NCBI GenBank assembly: GCA_963819855.1
Contig: CAWFYC010000023.1
Location: 62,001 to 126,000 of the forward strand
From: JAMXLO01 sp963819855
GTDB taxonomy: Bacteria; Pseudomonadota; Alphaproteobacteria; Acetobacterales; Acetobacteraceae
Length of the DNA stretch: 64,000 nt
Direction: 5' to 3'
How positions within the stretch are numbered: position 1 is the first letter of the stretch; every line of letters starts with the position of its first letter. A program made the translations under genes and the position numbers. Of this stretch, positions 54,365 to 63,162 are shown piece after piece. The notes under the pieces were generated by a model that saw only the letters and a program-made list of their open reading frames with translations, ran no database searches and was not told the DNA's origin.

Positions 54365-54886
54365 TCGAACCCTCCCACTTTGACACGGACTTTGACCGCG
54401 TTTCGGACGCATTCCAAATAACATTTGGCCTTAAGACCGATGACGGACCAAACAGTTCCGAAAACAGAAGGGCGAAGGTGGAAGCGCAACCAAATTTTCT
54501 TCGGACCTATGTTTTGCGTTGGCAACGGCATTCATGCGCGATGTTTAGATAATCTGGGAAACAGTTGGATTATTGTCCATGAGAGCGAATGATTTCATCG
54601 AAAGGCCGCGCTGTTACAAATTCCGTTGACAGGCGGCCGCTGCCGGAGCGTGTGCAGCATCTCTCGACCACACAGGTGGCAACTTGGCCAAGAAGATCGG
54701 CTGCGCAGTGCCCGCACGCTGTAGCTACAGCAGTATTTGATGCACTCCGCGCGGTGCTGGCATCTGCTTTGCGCGAAGCGCCCAAAACTTCCTTTCCGTG
54801 TAATCCGTGGCTTAATCTGCTTATCCGTGCAATCCGTGTTATACTGGCTGGCTGTCAGCACAGACCCGCATCGGGAGGAAGCGGCG
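54365..54886. other. Intergenic region upstream of the giant gene
   Basis: This region of about 520 bases has no convincing gene. The first 200 bases next to the giant gene are A/T-richer than the surroundings and probably contain its promoter. The far end holds an ATCCGTG-type repeat and then the stop of the lyase gene. Frames that stay open here have no family resemblance. Confidence 0.45.
54794..54842. repeat. ATCCGTG-type dispersed repeat, short copy
   Basis: The stretch contains TTCCGTGTAATCCGTGG followed by TTATCCGTGCAATCCGTG, that is, four variants of one heptamer. It is related to the longer inverted repeat at 33258-33364. Confidence 0.55.
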
Positions 54887-56242
54887 TTACAACAACCCCG
54901 CCGCCCCATCCCGCGCCCGTTGCGCCGCCTCCCGCGCCATCTCCGCGCACAACCCAGTATACGCCGTCGGGTCCAGCAACGCCGCGATCGCCGCGGCATC
55001 GAGGTGCGCAGTCACCAGCGGATCCGCCGCCAGCAGATCCCCGAACGACCGCCCCTCCACCGCCGCCGCCTGCGCCGCCTCGTACACCACGTCATGCGCA
55101 TGCTGCCGTCCGATCGTGGCGCCGAGTTCCAGCATCACCGCCTCGGCCATGATCAGCCCGCCGCCCAGTTCCAGATTGCGCCGCATTCGCGCCGGATCGA
55201 GCCGCAGTCCCCGCATCACCTCGCCCAGCCGCGCCAGCATGTCGCCGGTCTCGACACAGGCGCGCGCCTCGGCCGAGTCCATCATCAGGCTGGTGGTACG
55301 GTCCGCCTCGTGCTCGGTCTGCATCGCCTCCAGCGCCAGCGGGACCGTCGCGCGCACCTCGGCCGCTGCGGCGATGATGTCCTGGCACAGCTTCGGATTG
55401 CGTTTTTGCGGCATGGTGGAGCTGCCGACGGTGCCGGGCGGCACCGGTTCCTCCACCTCGCCGAACTCGGTCTTCATCAACGTATAGACCTCGCGGCCGA
55501 TCTTGCCGCAGGTCGCCGCCAGCAGGCCGAGCAGGCAGATGTTCTCCGCCAGATGGTCCCCGAGCGCACGCGACGGCACGGTCATCGTGCCGAAGCCGAG
55601 CTGCCGGCCGATGGCCGCCTGCACCGGTGGCCCCTGCCTGCCCAGCGAGGCGAACGTCCCCGCGCCGCCGCCCAGCATGGCGACGAACAACCGCGGTGCG
55701 GCCTGGCGCAGCCGTTCGACATGGCGCAGCAGTTCGTCGATCCACACCGCGACCTTGTAGCCGAAGGTGGCAGGCACCGCGTGCTGGCCATGCGTGCGGC
55801 CGGGCATCGGCATGTCCGCGCCACGCTCGGCGAGATCGGCCATCGCGGTCAGCGCCTCGCCGATCAGGCGAAGGAAGATGCGGTGCGCCTGGCGCAGCAC
55901 CAGCAGGTCGCCGGTCTGGGTGATGTTCTGCGTGGTGGCGCCCCAGTGCACCCAGCCGCCATGCGGCTCGCCGACCACGCGGGATAGCTCCCATACCAGC
56001 GGCACGATGGTGTGGCCGGTGCGGGCGAAGCCCTCGTCGATCCGTGCGCGATCCAGCAGTTCCAGCCGCGCGGCGCGAGCGATCGCCTCGGCGGCATCCG
56101 CCGGGATGATGCCGAGTTCAGCCTGCGCGCGGGCCAGCGCGACCTCGACGTCGAGCCAGGCTTGCCAGCGGTTCTCCAGCCGGTACAGCGCACGGATGCC
56201 GGGGTCGGAGACGCGCGTGGCCGTCGGCAGTTGGTCGCTCAT
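54887..56242 (-). CDS. Adenylosuccinate lyase/3-carboxymuconate cycloisomerase family lyase
   Basis: This 451-residue protein belongs to the fumarase/aspartase superfamily. It has the signature GSSTMPQKRNPKLCQDI with the mobile catalytic loop, GWVHWGATTQNITQTGDLLV (substrate His region) and GRTHGQHAVPATFGYKVAVW. Sequence pattern and context point to a catabolic member (3-carboxy-cis,cis-muconate cycloisomerase-like or an adenylosuccinate lyase paralogue) and not to housekeeping PurB, but this is not certain. The start at 56242 gives MSDQLPTATRV; the open frame further upstream is encoded by the palindrome at 56260-56347. It is divergent from the UbiX/UbiD pair. Confidence 0.83.
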   Translation of the reverse strand: MSDQLPTATRVSDPGIRALYRLENRWQAWLDVEVALARAQAELGIIPADAAEAIARAARLELLDRARIDEGFARTGHTIVPLVWELSRVVGEPHGGWVHWGATTQNITQTGDLLVLRQAHRIFLRLIGEALTAMADLAERGADMPMPGRTHGQHAVPATFGYKVAVWIDELLRHVERLRQAAPRLFVAMLGGGAGTFASLGRQGPPVQAAIGRQLGFGTMTVPSRALGDHLAENICLLGLLAATCGKIGREVYTLMKTEFGEVEEPVPPGTVGSSTMPQKRNPKLCQDIIAAAAEVRATVPLALEAMQTEHEADRTTSLMMDSAEARACVETGDMLARLGEVMRGLRLDPARMRRNLELGGGLIMAEAVMLELGATIGRQHAHDVVYEAAQAAAVEGRSFGDLLAADPLVTAHLDAAAIAALLDPTAYTGLCAEMAREAAQRARDGAAGLL

Positions 56243-56259
56243 GGCGCTCTGCTCCGTTG

Positions 56260-56347
56260 TCATTGCTAGCAGCGCAGCGACGAAGCAATCTAGGTCACGG
56301 CGCACAGCTCGAACTAGCTTGCTTCGTAGCTGCGCTCCTCGCAATGA
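56260..56347. repeat. Palindromic intergenic element
   Basis: Two 34-base arms (56260-56293 and 56314-56347) are reverse complements with about five mismatches around a 20-base spacer. The right arm ends GCGCTCCTCGCAATGA. This resembles the common alphaproteobacterial intergenic palindrome that reads CATTGCGAGGAGCGCAGCGA. It sits in the promoter gap between the divergent lyase and UbiX genes, 18 and 19 bases from their starts. Confidence 0.8.
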
Positions 56348-56366
56348 CGAGTACGGGGGAACATCG

Positions 56367-56945
56367 TTGGCGGAAGGCAGACCGAACCGCCTGATCATCG
56401 GCATCTCCGGCGCATCCGGCATCGTCTATGGCATCCGCCTGCTGCAGATCCTGCGCAACACGCCGGTCGAAACGCATCTGGTGATCTCGCGCGCCGCCGA
56501 GATCGCACTGGCGCACGAGACCAGCCGCAAGGTGGCCGAAGTGAAGGCGATGGCCGATGTCCATTACGCCGCCAGCGATATCGGTGCCGCCATTTCCAGC
56601 GGTTCGTACCGGACCGAGGGCATGATCGTCGCACCCTGCTCGATCCGCTCGATGTCGGAGATCGCCAGCGGAGTCACAACCACGCTGCTGACGCGCGCCG
56701 CCGATGTGGTGCTGAAGGAACGTCGCCGCCTGGTGCTGATGGTGCGCGAGACGCCGCTGCACACCGGCCACCTGCGCACCATGCTGGCACTATCCGAAAT
56801 GGGCGCGATCATCGCGCCGCCGGTGCCGGCGTTCTACACCCAGCCGCAGAGCGTGGACGACATGGTTGACCAGACCGTAGGGCGCGCGCTCGACCTGTTC
56901 GGCATCGAAACCGGACTGGTGCGTCGCTGGCGAGAGGAGGACTGA
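56367..56945 (+). CDS. ubiX: UbiX family flavin prenyltransferase
   Basis: This 192-residue protein shows the UbiX features NRLIIGISGASGIVYGIRLL (FMN loop), RTEGMIVAPCSIRSMSEIAS and RRRLVLMVRETPLHTGHLR. It prenylates FMN to make prenylated FMN, the cofactor of UbiD decarboxylases. I use TTG 56367, which follows ACGGGGGAA; there is no in-frame ATG near. Its stop overlaps the UbiD start by one base (TGATG), so it almost certainly serves that enzyme and not ubiquinone synthesis. Confidence 0.92.
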   Translation: MAEGRPNRLIIGISGASGIVYGIRLLQILRNTPVETHLVISRAAEIALAHETSRKVAEVKAMADVHYAASDIGAAISSGSYRTEGMIVAPCSIRSMSEIASGVTTTLLTRAADVVLKERRRLVLMVRETPLHTGHLRTMLALSEMGAIIAPPVPAFYTQPQSVDDMVDQTVGRALDLFGIETGLVRRWREED

Positions 56946-58255
56946 TGCGCCGCTATCTCGACACGCTGCTGGCCGAGAACCGCGTTCGCGTGGTGGAGCG
57001 CGAGGTGTCCGGTCAATTCGAGCTCGCCGCGGTCACGCAGCGCTCACAGCGCGAAAGCGACGCGCCGCTGCTGTTCCGCCGCGTCGCGGGCTCGCGCTAT
57101 CCGGTGATGACCAACATCTTCGGCAGCCGCCCGCGGTTGACGAAAATGCTCGGCGGCAACACGAGTTTCTGCAAGCGCTGGCTGGAGATCATGACAACGC
57201 CAGTGGTGCCGCCGGTCGACGTGGCCGAACCGAACGACCTGGAGGAGGTCCGGCTGTCAGACCTGCCACCGATCACCTACTTCGAGCTCGATGCCGGCCC
57301 GTATCTGACCGCCGGCGTCTATCTGGCCAACGAGCCGGACACCAAGGTGCCGAACCTTTCGTTCCATCGCGCGCAGATCATCAGCGACACCGAACTGCGC
57401 ATCCGGCTCGGCGGTCCACATGACTTAACTCGGTACCAGGCCAAGGCGGAGGCGCGCGGCGAGGCGTTGGACGTTGCCATCATGCTTGGCCCGCCGCCCG
57501 AACTGGTGCTGGCGGCCGCCGCGCCGATCGCCTACGACGAAAGCGAGCTGGAGGTCGCCGGCCGGCTTGCCGGGCGACCATTGCCGATGCGCCGATGCCG
57601 CACCGTTCCGCTGTCGGTGCCGGCGGAGACCGAGATCGTCATCGAGGGCCGCATCCTGCCCAACGTGCGGCGACCAGAGGGGCCGTTCGGTGAGTTTCTC
57701 GGCACCTATGTGCCGGTAGGCGACAACCACGTGCTCGAAGTCAGCGCCGTGGTTGCGCGGCGCGATGCGATCTACCATGCGCTGGTCTGCGGCTCACCCG
57801 AGGACCTGCGCCTGCTCGAACTGTCGGTCGCGACACGGGTGTATCAGGCGCTGCTAGCGGCCAAGCAACGCGGGATCATCGACGTCGCCTGCGTGCCCAA
57901 CGTCTTGAGCACGGTGGTGCAGATCGAACAGTTGTATGAGGGCCACGCCAGGCAGGTCATGCTAACCGCGATGGGCGCCAACCACGACTTCAACAAGAGC
58001 GTCCTCGTGGTGGACGATGACGTGGACATCAACGACTTCGACGATGTGTGGTGGGCGTATCTGACGCGCGGCCGCGCCGACGCGCGGGCACTGGTGGTCC
58101 CGGACGTGCCGGGCTTCTATCGCGATCCGCACAGGGACTTCTTCGGGCGCCTTGGCATCGACGCCACGGTACCGTTCGGCCGCAAGGCCGAATTCCTGCG
58201 CAAGCGCATTCCCGGCGCGGAGGCGATCGATCTGGGCCACTACCTCACGCGCTGA
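56945..58255 (+). CDS. UbiD family decarboxylase
   Basis: This 436-residue protein has UbiD hallmarks: PLLFRRVAGSRYPVMTNIFG, RPEGPFGEFLGTYVP with the catalytic Glu region, and the acidic metal/prFMN region VVDDDVDINDFDDVWWA. UbiD enzymes reversibly decarboxylate aromatic or alpha,beta-unsaturated acids using prenylated FMN and a divalent metal. The coupled UbiX gene supports activity. It is somewhat short but within the family range. The surrounding VOC, SDR and aldolase genes suggest degradation of an aromatic or unsaturated acid. Confidence 0.93.
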   Translation: MRRYLDTLLAENRVRVVEREVSGQFELAAVTQRSQRESDAPLLFRRVAGSRYPVMTNIFGSRPRLTKMLGGNTSFCKRWLEIMTTPVVPPVDVAEPNDLEEVRLSDLPPITYFELDAGPYLTAGVYLANEPDTKVPNLSFHRAQIISDTELRIRLGGPHDLTRYQAKAEARGEALDVAIMLGPPPELVLAAAAPIAYDESELEVAGRLAGRPLPMRRCRTVPLSVPAETEIVIEGRILPNVRRPEGPFGEFLGTYVPVGDNHVLEVSAVVARRDAIYHALVCGSPEDLRLLELSVATRVYQALLAAKQRGIIDVACVPNVLSTVVQIEQLYEGHARQVMLTAMGANHDFNKSVLVVDDDVDINDFDDVWWAYLTRGRADARALVVPDVPGFYRDPHRDFFGRLGIDATVPFGRKAEFLRKRIPGAEAIDLGHYLTR

Positions 58256-58394
58256 CGGGTAGTGTCTCAAGGCCTGTCTCGGGGGTCGAGCAGTCGAGCG
58301 TGCGACCTGGGTCGATCACGGCCGTTCCGATGATCGCTATATTCGGCCACGTCGCTCAGCTAATATGTAGCCGTGCCAGAAGGGGAAGCCTGAC

Positions 58395-58931
58395 ATGATC
58401 AACCTGAGCGGTATAGGTCACGTTCTGTTGCGGGTGACCGACGAGGAAGCGTCAAAGCGGTTCTACCGCGACGTGTTGGGGTTTCGCATCGCCGAGCAAG
58501 ACCCAGAGCACGGCGGCGTGTTCATGACGCTGGGCGACGGCTTTCATACCATCGACATTATGCAGCATCCCGCACCCCAGGATGCGTCGAGGCCGCAGGC
58601 CGGACAGCTCGGGCTCGCGCATATCGCGTTCAAGGTTGCCAGCTATGCGGCGTTGCGCGAGGCCTACGCCCACCTGCTCAAAAACGGCGTCGAGATCCAG
58701 CGTGCCGCCGACCATATTTGCCAGCGCAGCATCTATTTCGCCGATCCCGACGGCAATGGCCTGGAGATCTATTATGAGATGCCGCGGGCGCTGGAGTTGT
58801 TTCCGAACGGCCGAGGCGATGAAGACGAAGTGCTGCCGCTGAGCAGCGCGGACGACCCGCTACCCCACTGGCTCGTCGAGGAGTGGCCTGGCGCGGCAGC
58901 GATGGCGAAGGTCGAACGGCTGCGCCGCTAG
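58395..58931 (+). CDS. VOC family protein, possible ring-cleaving dioxygenase
   Basis: This 178-residue protein has VOC-fold signatures. The first module is SGIGHVLLRVTDEEASKRFY with DVLGFRIAEQD. The second is LGLAHIAFKVASYAALREAY, ending IYFADPDGNGLEIYYEMP, which supplies the metal Glu. It follows UbiD by about 140 bases on the same strand. The fold fits an extradiol dioxygenase acting after decarboxylation, though lyases and isomerases share it. The C-terminal 35 residues have no clear match. Confidence 0.83.
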   Translation: MINLSGIGHVLLRVTDEEASKRFYRDVLGFRIAEQDPEHGGVFMTLGDGFHTIDIMQHPAPQDASRPQAGQLGLAHIAFKVASYAALREAYAHLLKNGVEIQRAADHICQRSIYFADPDGNGLEIYYEMPRALELFPNGRGDEDEVLPLSSADDPLPHWLVEEWPGAAAMAKVERLRR

Positions 58932-59375
58932 ACGGCGCCCGCGGCGGTCGATTGACCTCCCCCGCCAAACCCCTTGAGCGCAGCAAGCAGCACTTTGGAC
59001 CGCGATTGTCACCTCGTCGTCCGGATGGGCGCTTGGCCGTGTATAACGGCGCGGCCGCCATCGTCCGCTTGGGTCGAATGCTGCCTGTGTGCCAAGTCTG
59101 AATGGACACGATCAACGCCAAGCGCTGGTCCGTTTGCGATTTAGGTTGACCAGTTCGCGCGTGTCTTGAATCGGCAGACCGCGGTCGAGTTCGGTGCGGT
59201 GATCGCGCGGCGCGATACGATGTGCCGCTACCTCGCGCGCTGATGGCTGGCGGAGGTATGTCTACACCTTCGATCCTTCGCCCCGCGTCCTGCAACCCTT
59301 GCGCCATGATCCCGCAGATAGAACAATGACCAGCGACACAACAAAATCGCGGTCACGCCAAAGGGGGAGAATGCC
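58932..59375. other. Intergenic region with no intact gene
   Basis: These 444 bases have several stops in every frame that could matter. A 20-codon stretch at 59184-59243 faintly resembles UbiD (see separate entry). Otherwise I see nothing beyond the leader of the SDR gene, whose GGGGGAGAA ribosome site lies just before 59376. Confidence 0.4.
59184..59243 (+). pseudogene. Possible short UbiD remnant
   Basis: The frame reads VEFGAVIARRDTMCRYLAR and then TGA. The first part resembles the UbiD stretch VSAVVARRDAIYH of the gene at 56945, and the last part resembles its C-terminus HYLTR. It may be an internally deleted remnant of a second UbiD copy. The match is short, so this is tentative. Confidence 0.25.
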
Positions 59376-60194
59376 ATGGACCTCGGATTGCAAGGGAAGC
59401 ATGCGATCGTGACTGGCGGCAGTCGCGGCATTGGCAAGGCCATCGCGCGGGAATTGGCTCGCGAAGGCGTCGATGTGGCGATCGTGGCGCGGACCAAGGC
59501 TGATCTGGAGGCGACCGCCCGGGAGCTGGGTGCGGAGACGAACCGCCGTATCGTTCCCTTCGCGGCCGATGTCACCGACAAGGCGCAGGTGGACCGCATG
59601 GTCGCCGAGGCGGCACAGCAACTGGGCGGCCTGCACATCCTGGTCAACAGCGGATCAGCGCCAGGCGGCTCGGCCACCGCGACCGGCCCGATCGAAACGG
59701 TCGTCGACGAGGATTTGCTGCAGGATTTCAACGTGAAGTATGTCGGAGCACTGCGCTGTTCCCGCGCTGTCATTCCTTTCATGAAGCAGGAGGGGTGGGG
59801 CCGCATCATCAACATCAGCGGTGCCAACGCCCGCAACGCCGGCAATCTCAGCGGCGGAGCACGCAATGCCGGTCTGGTGCACATGACCAAGACGTTGGCG
59901 GTCCAATTGGGCCGTCACGGGATCACGGTCAACTGCATCCATCCCGGCACGACCCGCACCGAGCGCACGCCGAGCCTGCTTGCTGCTCGCGCCGCCCAGC
60001 TGGGCGTATCCCCGGAAGCGGCGGAGCGACAGGATTTCGCTCCCGACTCCCCGCGCGGCAACGCCATATGCCGCATGGTGGACGCCTCGGAGGTCGCATT
60101 CGTCACAGTATTCCTGGCCTCGGACAGGGCCTGGGCGGTCTCCGGCGAGCTTGTCGCGGCAACCGGAGGAGCCGGGCGCAGCGTATTTTACTGA
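59376..60194 (+). CDS. SDR family protein lacking the catalytic Tyr-Lys pair
   Basis: This 272-residue short-chain dehydrogenase/reductase-fold protein has an intact dinucleotide site TGGSRGIGKAIARELA and a typical ITVNCIHPGTTRTERT loop. However, the normal YxxxK is replaced: the segment SGGARNAGLVHMTKTLA puts Gly where Tyr and Asn where Lys should be. The NNAG motif is also changed to VNSGS. I recall other SDR-like proteins with this pattern, so it may be a subfamily with a different activity or a non-catalytic role. It lies between the UbiD/VOC genes and an ABC binding protein. Confidence 0.87.
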   Translation: MDLGLQGKHAIVTGGSRGIGKAIARELAREGVDVAIVARTKADLEATARELGAETNRRIVPFAADVTDKAQVDRMVAEAAQQLGGLHILVNSGSAPGGSATATGPIETVVDEDLLQDFNVKYVGALRCSRAVIPFMKQEGWGRIINISGANARNAGNLSGGARNAGLVHMTKTLAVQLGRHGITVNCIHPGTTRTERTPSLLAARAAQLGVSPEAAERQDFAPDSPRGNAICRMVDASEVAFVTVFLASDRAWAVSGELVAATGGAGRSVFY

Positions 60195-60275
60195 GCAGCG
60201 GTTCAAACTCTGTCGCACACCCGCTGGTGCGCGGGTGGCGATTGCGACACTCAGAACAAAAAAATGGGAGGCACC

Positions 60276-61838
60276 ATGCGCCGTCGCGACCTGCTGAAGG
60301 CTACACCCCTGCTGATGACCCCTTGGCTGGCACGCGCTGACACGCTGCCGCTGCGGTTTATCCCGAACGCGAATCTCACGTCGCTCGACCCGATTTGGAC
60401 CACCGCGTTGGTGGCCCAGGCGCACGGTTATCTGGTCTACGACACGCTGTACGGGATCGACGCCAGCAACCGGTTGCAACCGCAGATGTGCGCGGGGCAC
60501 GACGTCTCGACCGACGAGTTGACCTGGACGTTCACGTTGCGCGACGGGCTCAGCTTCCACGACGGCGAGAAGGTCCTGGCGAAGGACTGCGTGATGTCGC
60601 TGCAGCGTTGGGCCTCGCGCGATTCGTTCGGCCAGCAATTGACGCGGGTGGCAAATGAAATCGTTGCTGTCGACGACCGGCGTTTCCAGATCCGGCTGAG
60701 AAAGCCGTTTCGCCAGATGCTCTACGGTCTTGGCGCGCGAAGCTGCTTCATGATGCCCGAGCGTATGGCGAAGACACCCGCCTCCGAACAGGTCAAGGAG
60801 ACGATTGGATCAGGGCCGTTTCGCTTTCTGCCCGGCGAGTGGGTTTCCGGTGCCCGCGCAAGTTACGCGCGCTTCGATGGCTACGTGCCGCGTCAGGAGC
60901 CGCCCAGTTTCTACGCGGGCGGCAAGGTGGCGCATTTCGAGCGGGTCGAATGGATCGTGCAACCGGACTCCGCGACCGCCGCCGCCGCGTTGCAGAAGGG
61001 CGAGGTCGACTGGATCGAACAGCCGCTGATCGACCTTTGCCCGATGCTGCGGACCGTGCCCGACGTGCTGGTCGCGGTGAATGATCCCTTCGGATGGCAG
61101 CCGATCATTGCGCTCAATCACCTGACCGCGCCGTTCGACAACCCGAAGCTGCGACGCGCGCTGCTGCCGGCGCTCGATCAGAAAGCCTTCGTCACGGCGG
61201 TGATCGGTGAGCAGGCGGAACTCGGCCATGTGCCGGGCGGCTATTTTGCGGACGGTCAACCGATGGCGTCGCACGCCGGCCTCGAAGTGCTGACCCGGCC
61301 ACGCGATCTTGCTCTGGCGAGGCGACTGGTGGCGGAGGCGGGTTACCGCGGTGAACCGGTCGTGTTGCTATCGCCCAGCGATCGGCCGGTCTACAGCCAG
61401 GTATCTTTCGTGGCCCGCGATCTGTTTCAGAAGCTTGGTCTGACCGTGGATTTCCAGGCGATGGACTGGGGTACGGTGGTCACCCGGCGGACCAGTAAGA
61501 ACCCGACCGACAAGGGCGGCTGGAGCGCTTTCATTACTGCTTTGGATGGCGTCACCGTATCCAATCCCGGCGGCAACTTCGCGTTGCGGGGCAGCGGCCA
61601 GAAGGCCTGGTTCGGCTGGCCGACGGATGAAAAGTTGGAGGAGCTGCGCGATGCCTGGTTCGATGCCCCGGACCTGGCGTCACAAAAAGCGCTCGCCGAG
61701 CAAATCCAGCTGCGCGGTTTGGAAACTCTGCCCTACATCCCGCTTGGTCAGATTTTTCAGCCGACCGCGTTCCGCTCAGACATCAGAGACATCGTGAAAT
61801 CGATGTTCCCGCTGTTCTGGGGCGTACACCGGGGGTAG
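60276..61838 (+). CDS. ABC transporter substrate-binding protein, peptide/nickel (family 5) type
   Basis: This 520-residue periplasmic binding protein is of the DppA/OppA (SBP_bac_5) kind. ATG 60276 follows TGGGAGG and gives a Tat-like signal, MRRRDLLKATPLLMTPWLAR. Family blocks include LPLRFIPNANLTSLDPIWTT, TFTLRDGLSFHDGEKV and the RRALLPALDQKAFVTAVIG region. No permease or ATPase genes of this type are adjacent, so it is an orphan binding protein that must share a transporter. Its neighbours suggest it captures the substrate or an intermediate of the UbiD cluster. Confidence 0.9.
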   Translation: MRRRDLLKATPLLMTPWLARADTLPLRFIPNANLTSLDPIWTTALVAQAHGYLVYDTLYGIDASNRLQPQMCAGHDVSTDELTWTFTLRDGLSFHDGEKVLAKDCVMSLQRWASRDSFGQQLTRVANEIVAVDDRRFQIRLRKPFRQMLYGLGARSCFMMPERMAKTPASEQVKETIGSGPFRFLPGEWVSGARASYARFDGYVPRQEPPSFYAGGKVAHFERVEWIVQPDSATAAAALQKGEVDWIEQPLIDLCPMLRTVPDVLVAVNDPFGWQPIIALNHLTAPFDNPKLRRALLPALDQKAFVTAVIGEQAELGHVPGGYFADGQPMASHAGLEVLTRPRDLALARRLVAEAGYRGEPVVLLSPSDRPVYSQVSFVARDLFQKLGLTVDFQAMDWGTVVTRRTSKNPTDKGGWSAFITALDGVTVSNPGGNFALRGSGQKAWFGWPTDEKLEELRDAWFDAPDLASQKALAEQIQLRGLETLPYIPLGQIFQPTAFRSDIRDIVKSMFPLFWGVHRG

Positions 61839-62044
61839 CACCTTGTGATTCAGGCCGGCGCGGCTATCCCAAAACCGCCAGCAGCCTGCCAGCCCAAATG
61901 GCCCGAGGTGCCACGACTGTTGGTTTGGTGCCCGCTGCTGTATAGGCGGGTCGGTGCGGCCTTCGGTTGATTTAGCCAGCGCATACGAGATTGATGCAGT
62001 TTAACCCATTCGTGGGATCAATGAACTTCACCGGAGGTGTGACG

Positions 62045-62812
62045 ATGCGGTCCAACAAAATCAAGCAGATGTGGCGTGCCGGCCAATGCGTGACGCTGGG
62101 CTGGCTCTCGGTGTCCCACGGGTTCACGGCCGAGGTCATGGCGCGTCAGGGATTCGATGCGCTGTGTGTCGACCTGCAGCACGGCACCTCTGAGATGAAA
62201 GATGTCGGGACCTTGCTGCAGGCGATCTCGCAGACCGACACGGTTCCGGTCGTGCGGGTCGCATGGAACGAGCCCGCGGCCATCATGAAGGCGCTGGATC
62301 TTGGCGCCTACGGTATCATCGTGCCGCTGGTCAATACCGCCGCGGAAGCGGCGATGGCGGTGGCCGCGTGCCGCTACCCGCCTGTCGGCATGCGCTCCAA
62401 TGGTCCCGTCCGCGCCATGCACTACGGTGGCGCCGACTACGTGGCCCATGCCAACGACGAAATCGTCATCATGGCGATGATCGAGACGAAGGAGGGCCTC
62501 GCCAACCTCGATGCCATCTGCGCCACGCCGGGCGTCGACGCCGTCTACATCGGGCCAGCCGATCTGTCGTTCGCGCTGGGCCTGGCCCCGCGCGGCGATA
62601 ACCCCGACCCGCTGCATCTCGCCACCTGCGACAAGATTCTGGAGACAGCGCACAAGCACGGCATCAAGTGCGTCATGCACTGCGCCAGCGCGGCGTTCGC
62701 GGCGGGCGCGGTCAAACGCGGCTTCGACATGGTGATGCTGACCTCCGATCTGTCGTGCATGATCGCCGGCGCACGGATGCAACTCGACGAGTTCAAGTCC
62801 AAGACGGCCTGA
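62045..62812 (+). CDS. HpcH/HpaI aldolase/citrate lyase family protein
   Basis: This 255-residue class II (metal-dependent) aldolase barrel has FDALCVDLQHGTSEM (catalytic His/Asp region), GAYGIIVPLVNTAAEA, the metal Glu in MIETKEGLANLDAI and the metal Asp in VDAVYIGPADLSFALG. HpaI-type enzymes cleave 4-hydroxy-2-oxo acids, products of aromatic meta-cleavage, into pyruvate and an aldehyde. The start at 62045 is chosen for the GGAGGTG eight bases upstream. It probably ends the second catabolic group. Confidence 0.9.
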   Translation: MRSNKIKQMWRAGQCVTLGWLSVSHGFTAEVMARQGFDALCVDLQHGTSEMKDVGTLLQAISQTDTVPVVRVAWNEPAAIMKALDLGAYGIIVPLVNTAAEAAMAVAACRYPPVGMRSNGPVRAMHYGGADYVAHANDEIVIMAMIETKEGLANLDAICATPGVDAVYIGPADLSFALGLAPRGDNPDPLHLATCDKILETAHKHGIKCVMHCASAAFAAGAVKRGFDMVMLTSDLSCMIAGARMQLDEFKSKTA

Positions 62813-62852
62813 AGTCGGCTCCCGCTATCTGCGGACCTCTGGCGGCCTGCGG

Positions 62853-63089
62853 CGCGGCCTGCTCGGCGAGCCTATCCGTTCAGGTGAAGGCGAGGTGATC
62901 GCCGATCTCGACTTTACGCTGATCGACAAACGCAAGCAGTTGATGGCCTCGCGCGGTCACTACAGCCGCCCGGAGTTGCTCAGTCTCCTGATCGACCGTA
63001 GACCTACGGCTCACCTTCATGATCGCGCGAGGCACCCCGAGCCAGGTGCGGAGCAAGGCCCGGACGATCTGCGCGCCGCGGTGACCTGA
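62853..63089 (+). pseudogene. C-terminal remnant of a nitrilase-family gene
   Basis: One frame reads RRGLLGEPIRSGEGEVIADL, then DFTLIDKRKQLMASRGHYSR and PELLSLLIDRR, which is the C-terminal end of carbon-nitrogen hydrolases of the nitrilase type (strand after the active site, then GHYSRPE). The catalytic Glu, Lys and Cys regions are absent, because the preceding gene ends only 40 bases upstream. No good start precedes it. It is most likely a deletion relic. Confidence 0.6.
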
Positions 63090-63162
63090 CGAGAGCTGGC
63101 GAGTAAGAGAAACACCAACGATCGCCGTCCAAGAACAGATCAACACTGGAAGTAGGCACCCC

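Noticed and set aside
54589..55152. Plus-strand open frame overlapping the lyase gene end
   Set aside because: It is made of the ATCCGTG repeat and a proline-rich antisense tail, with no family similarity.
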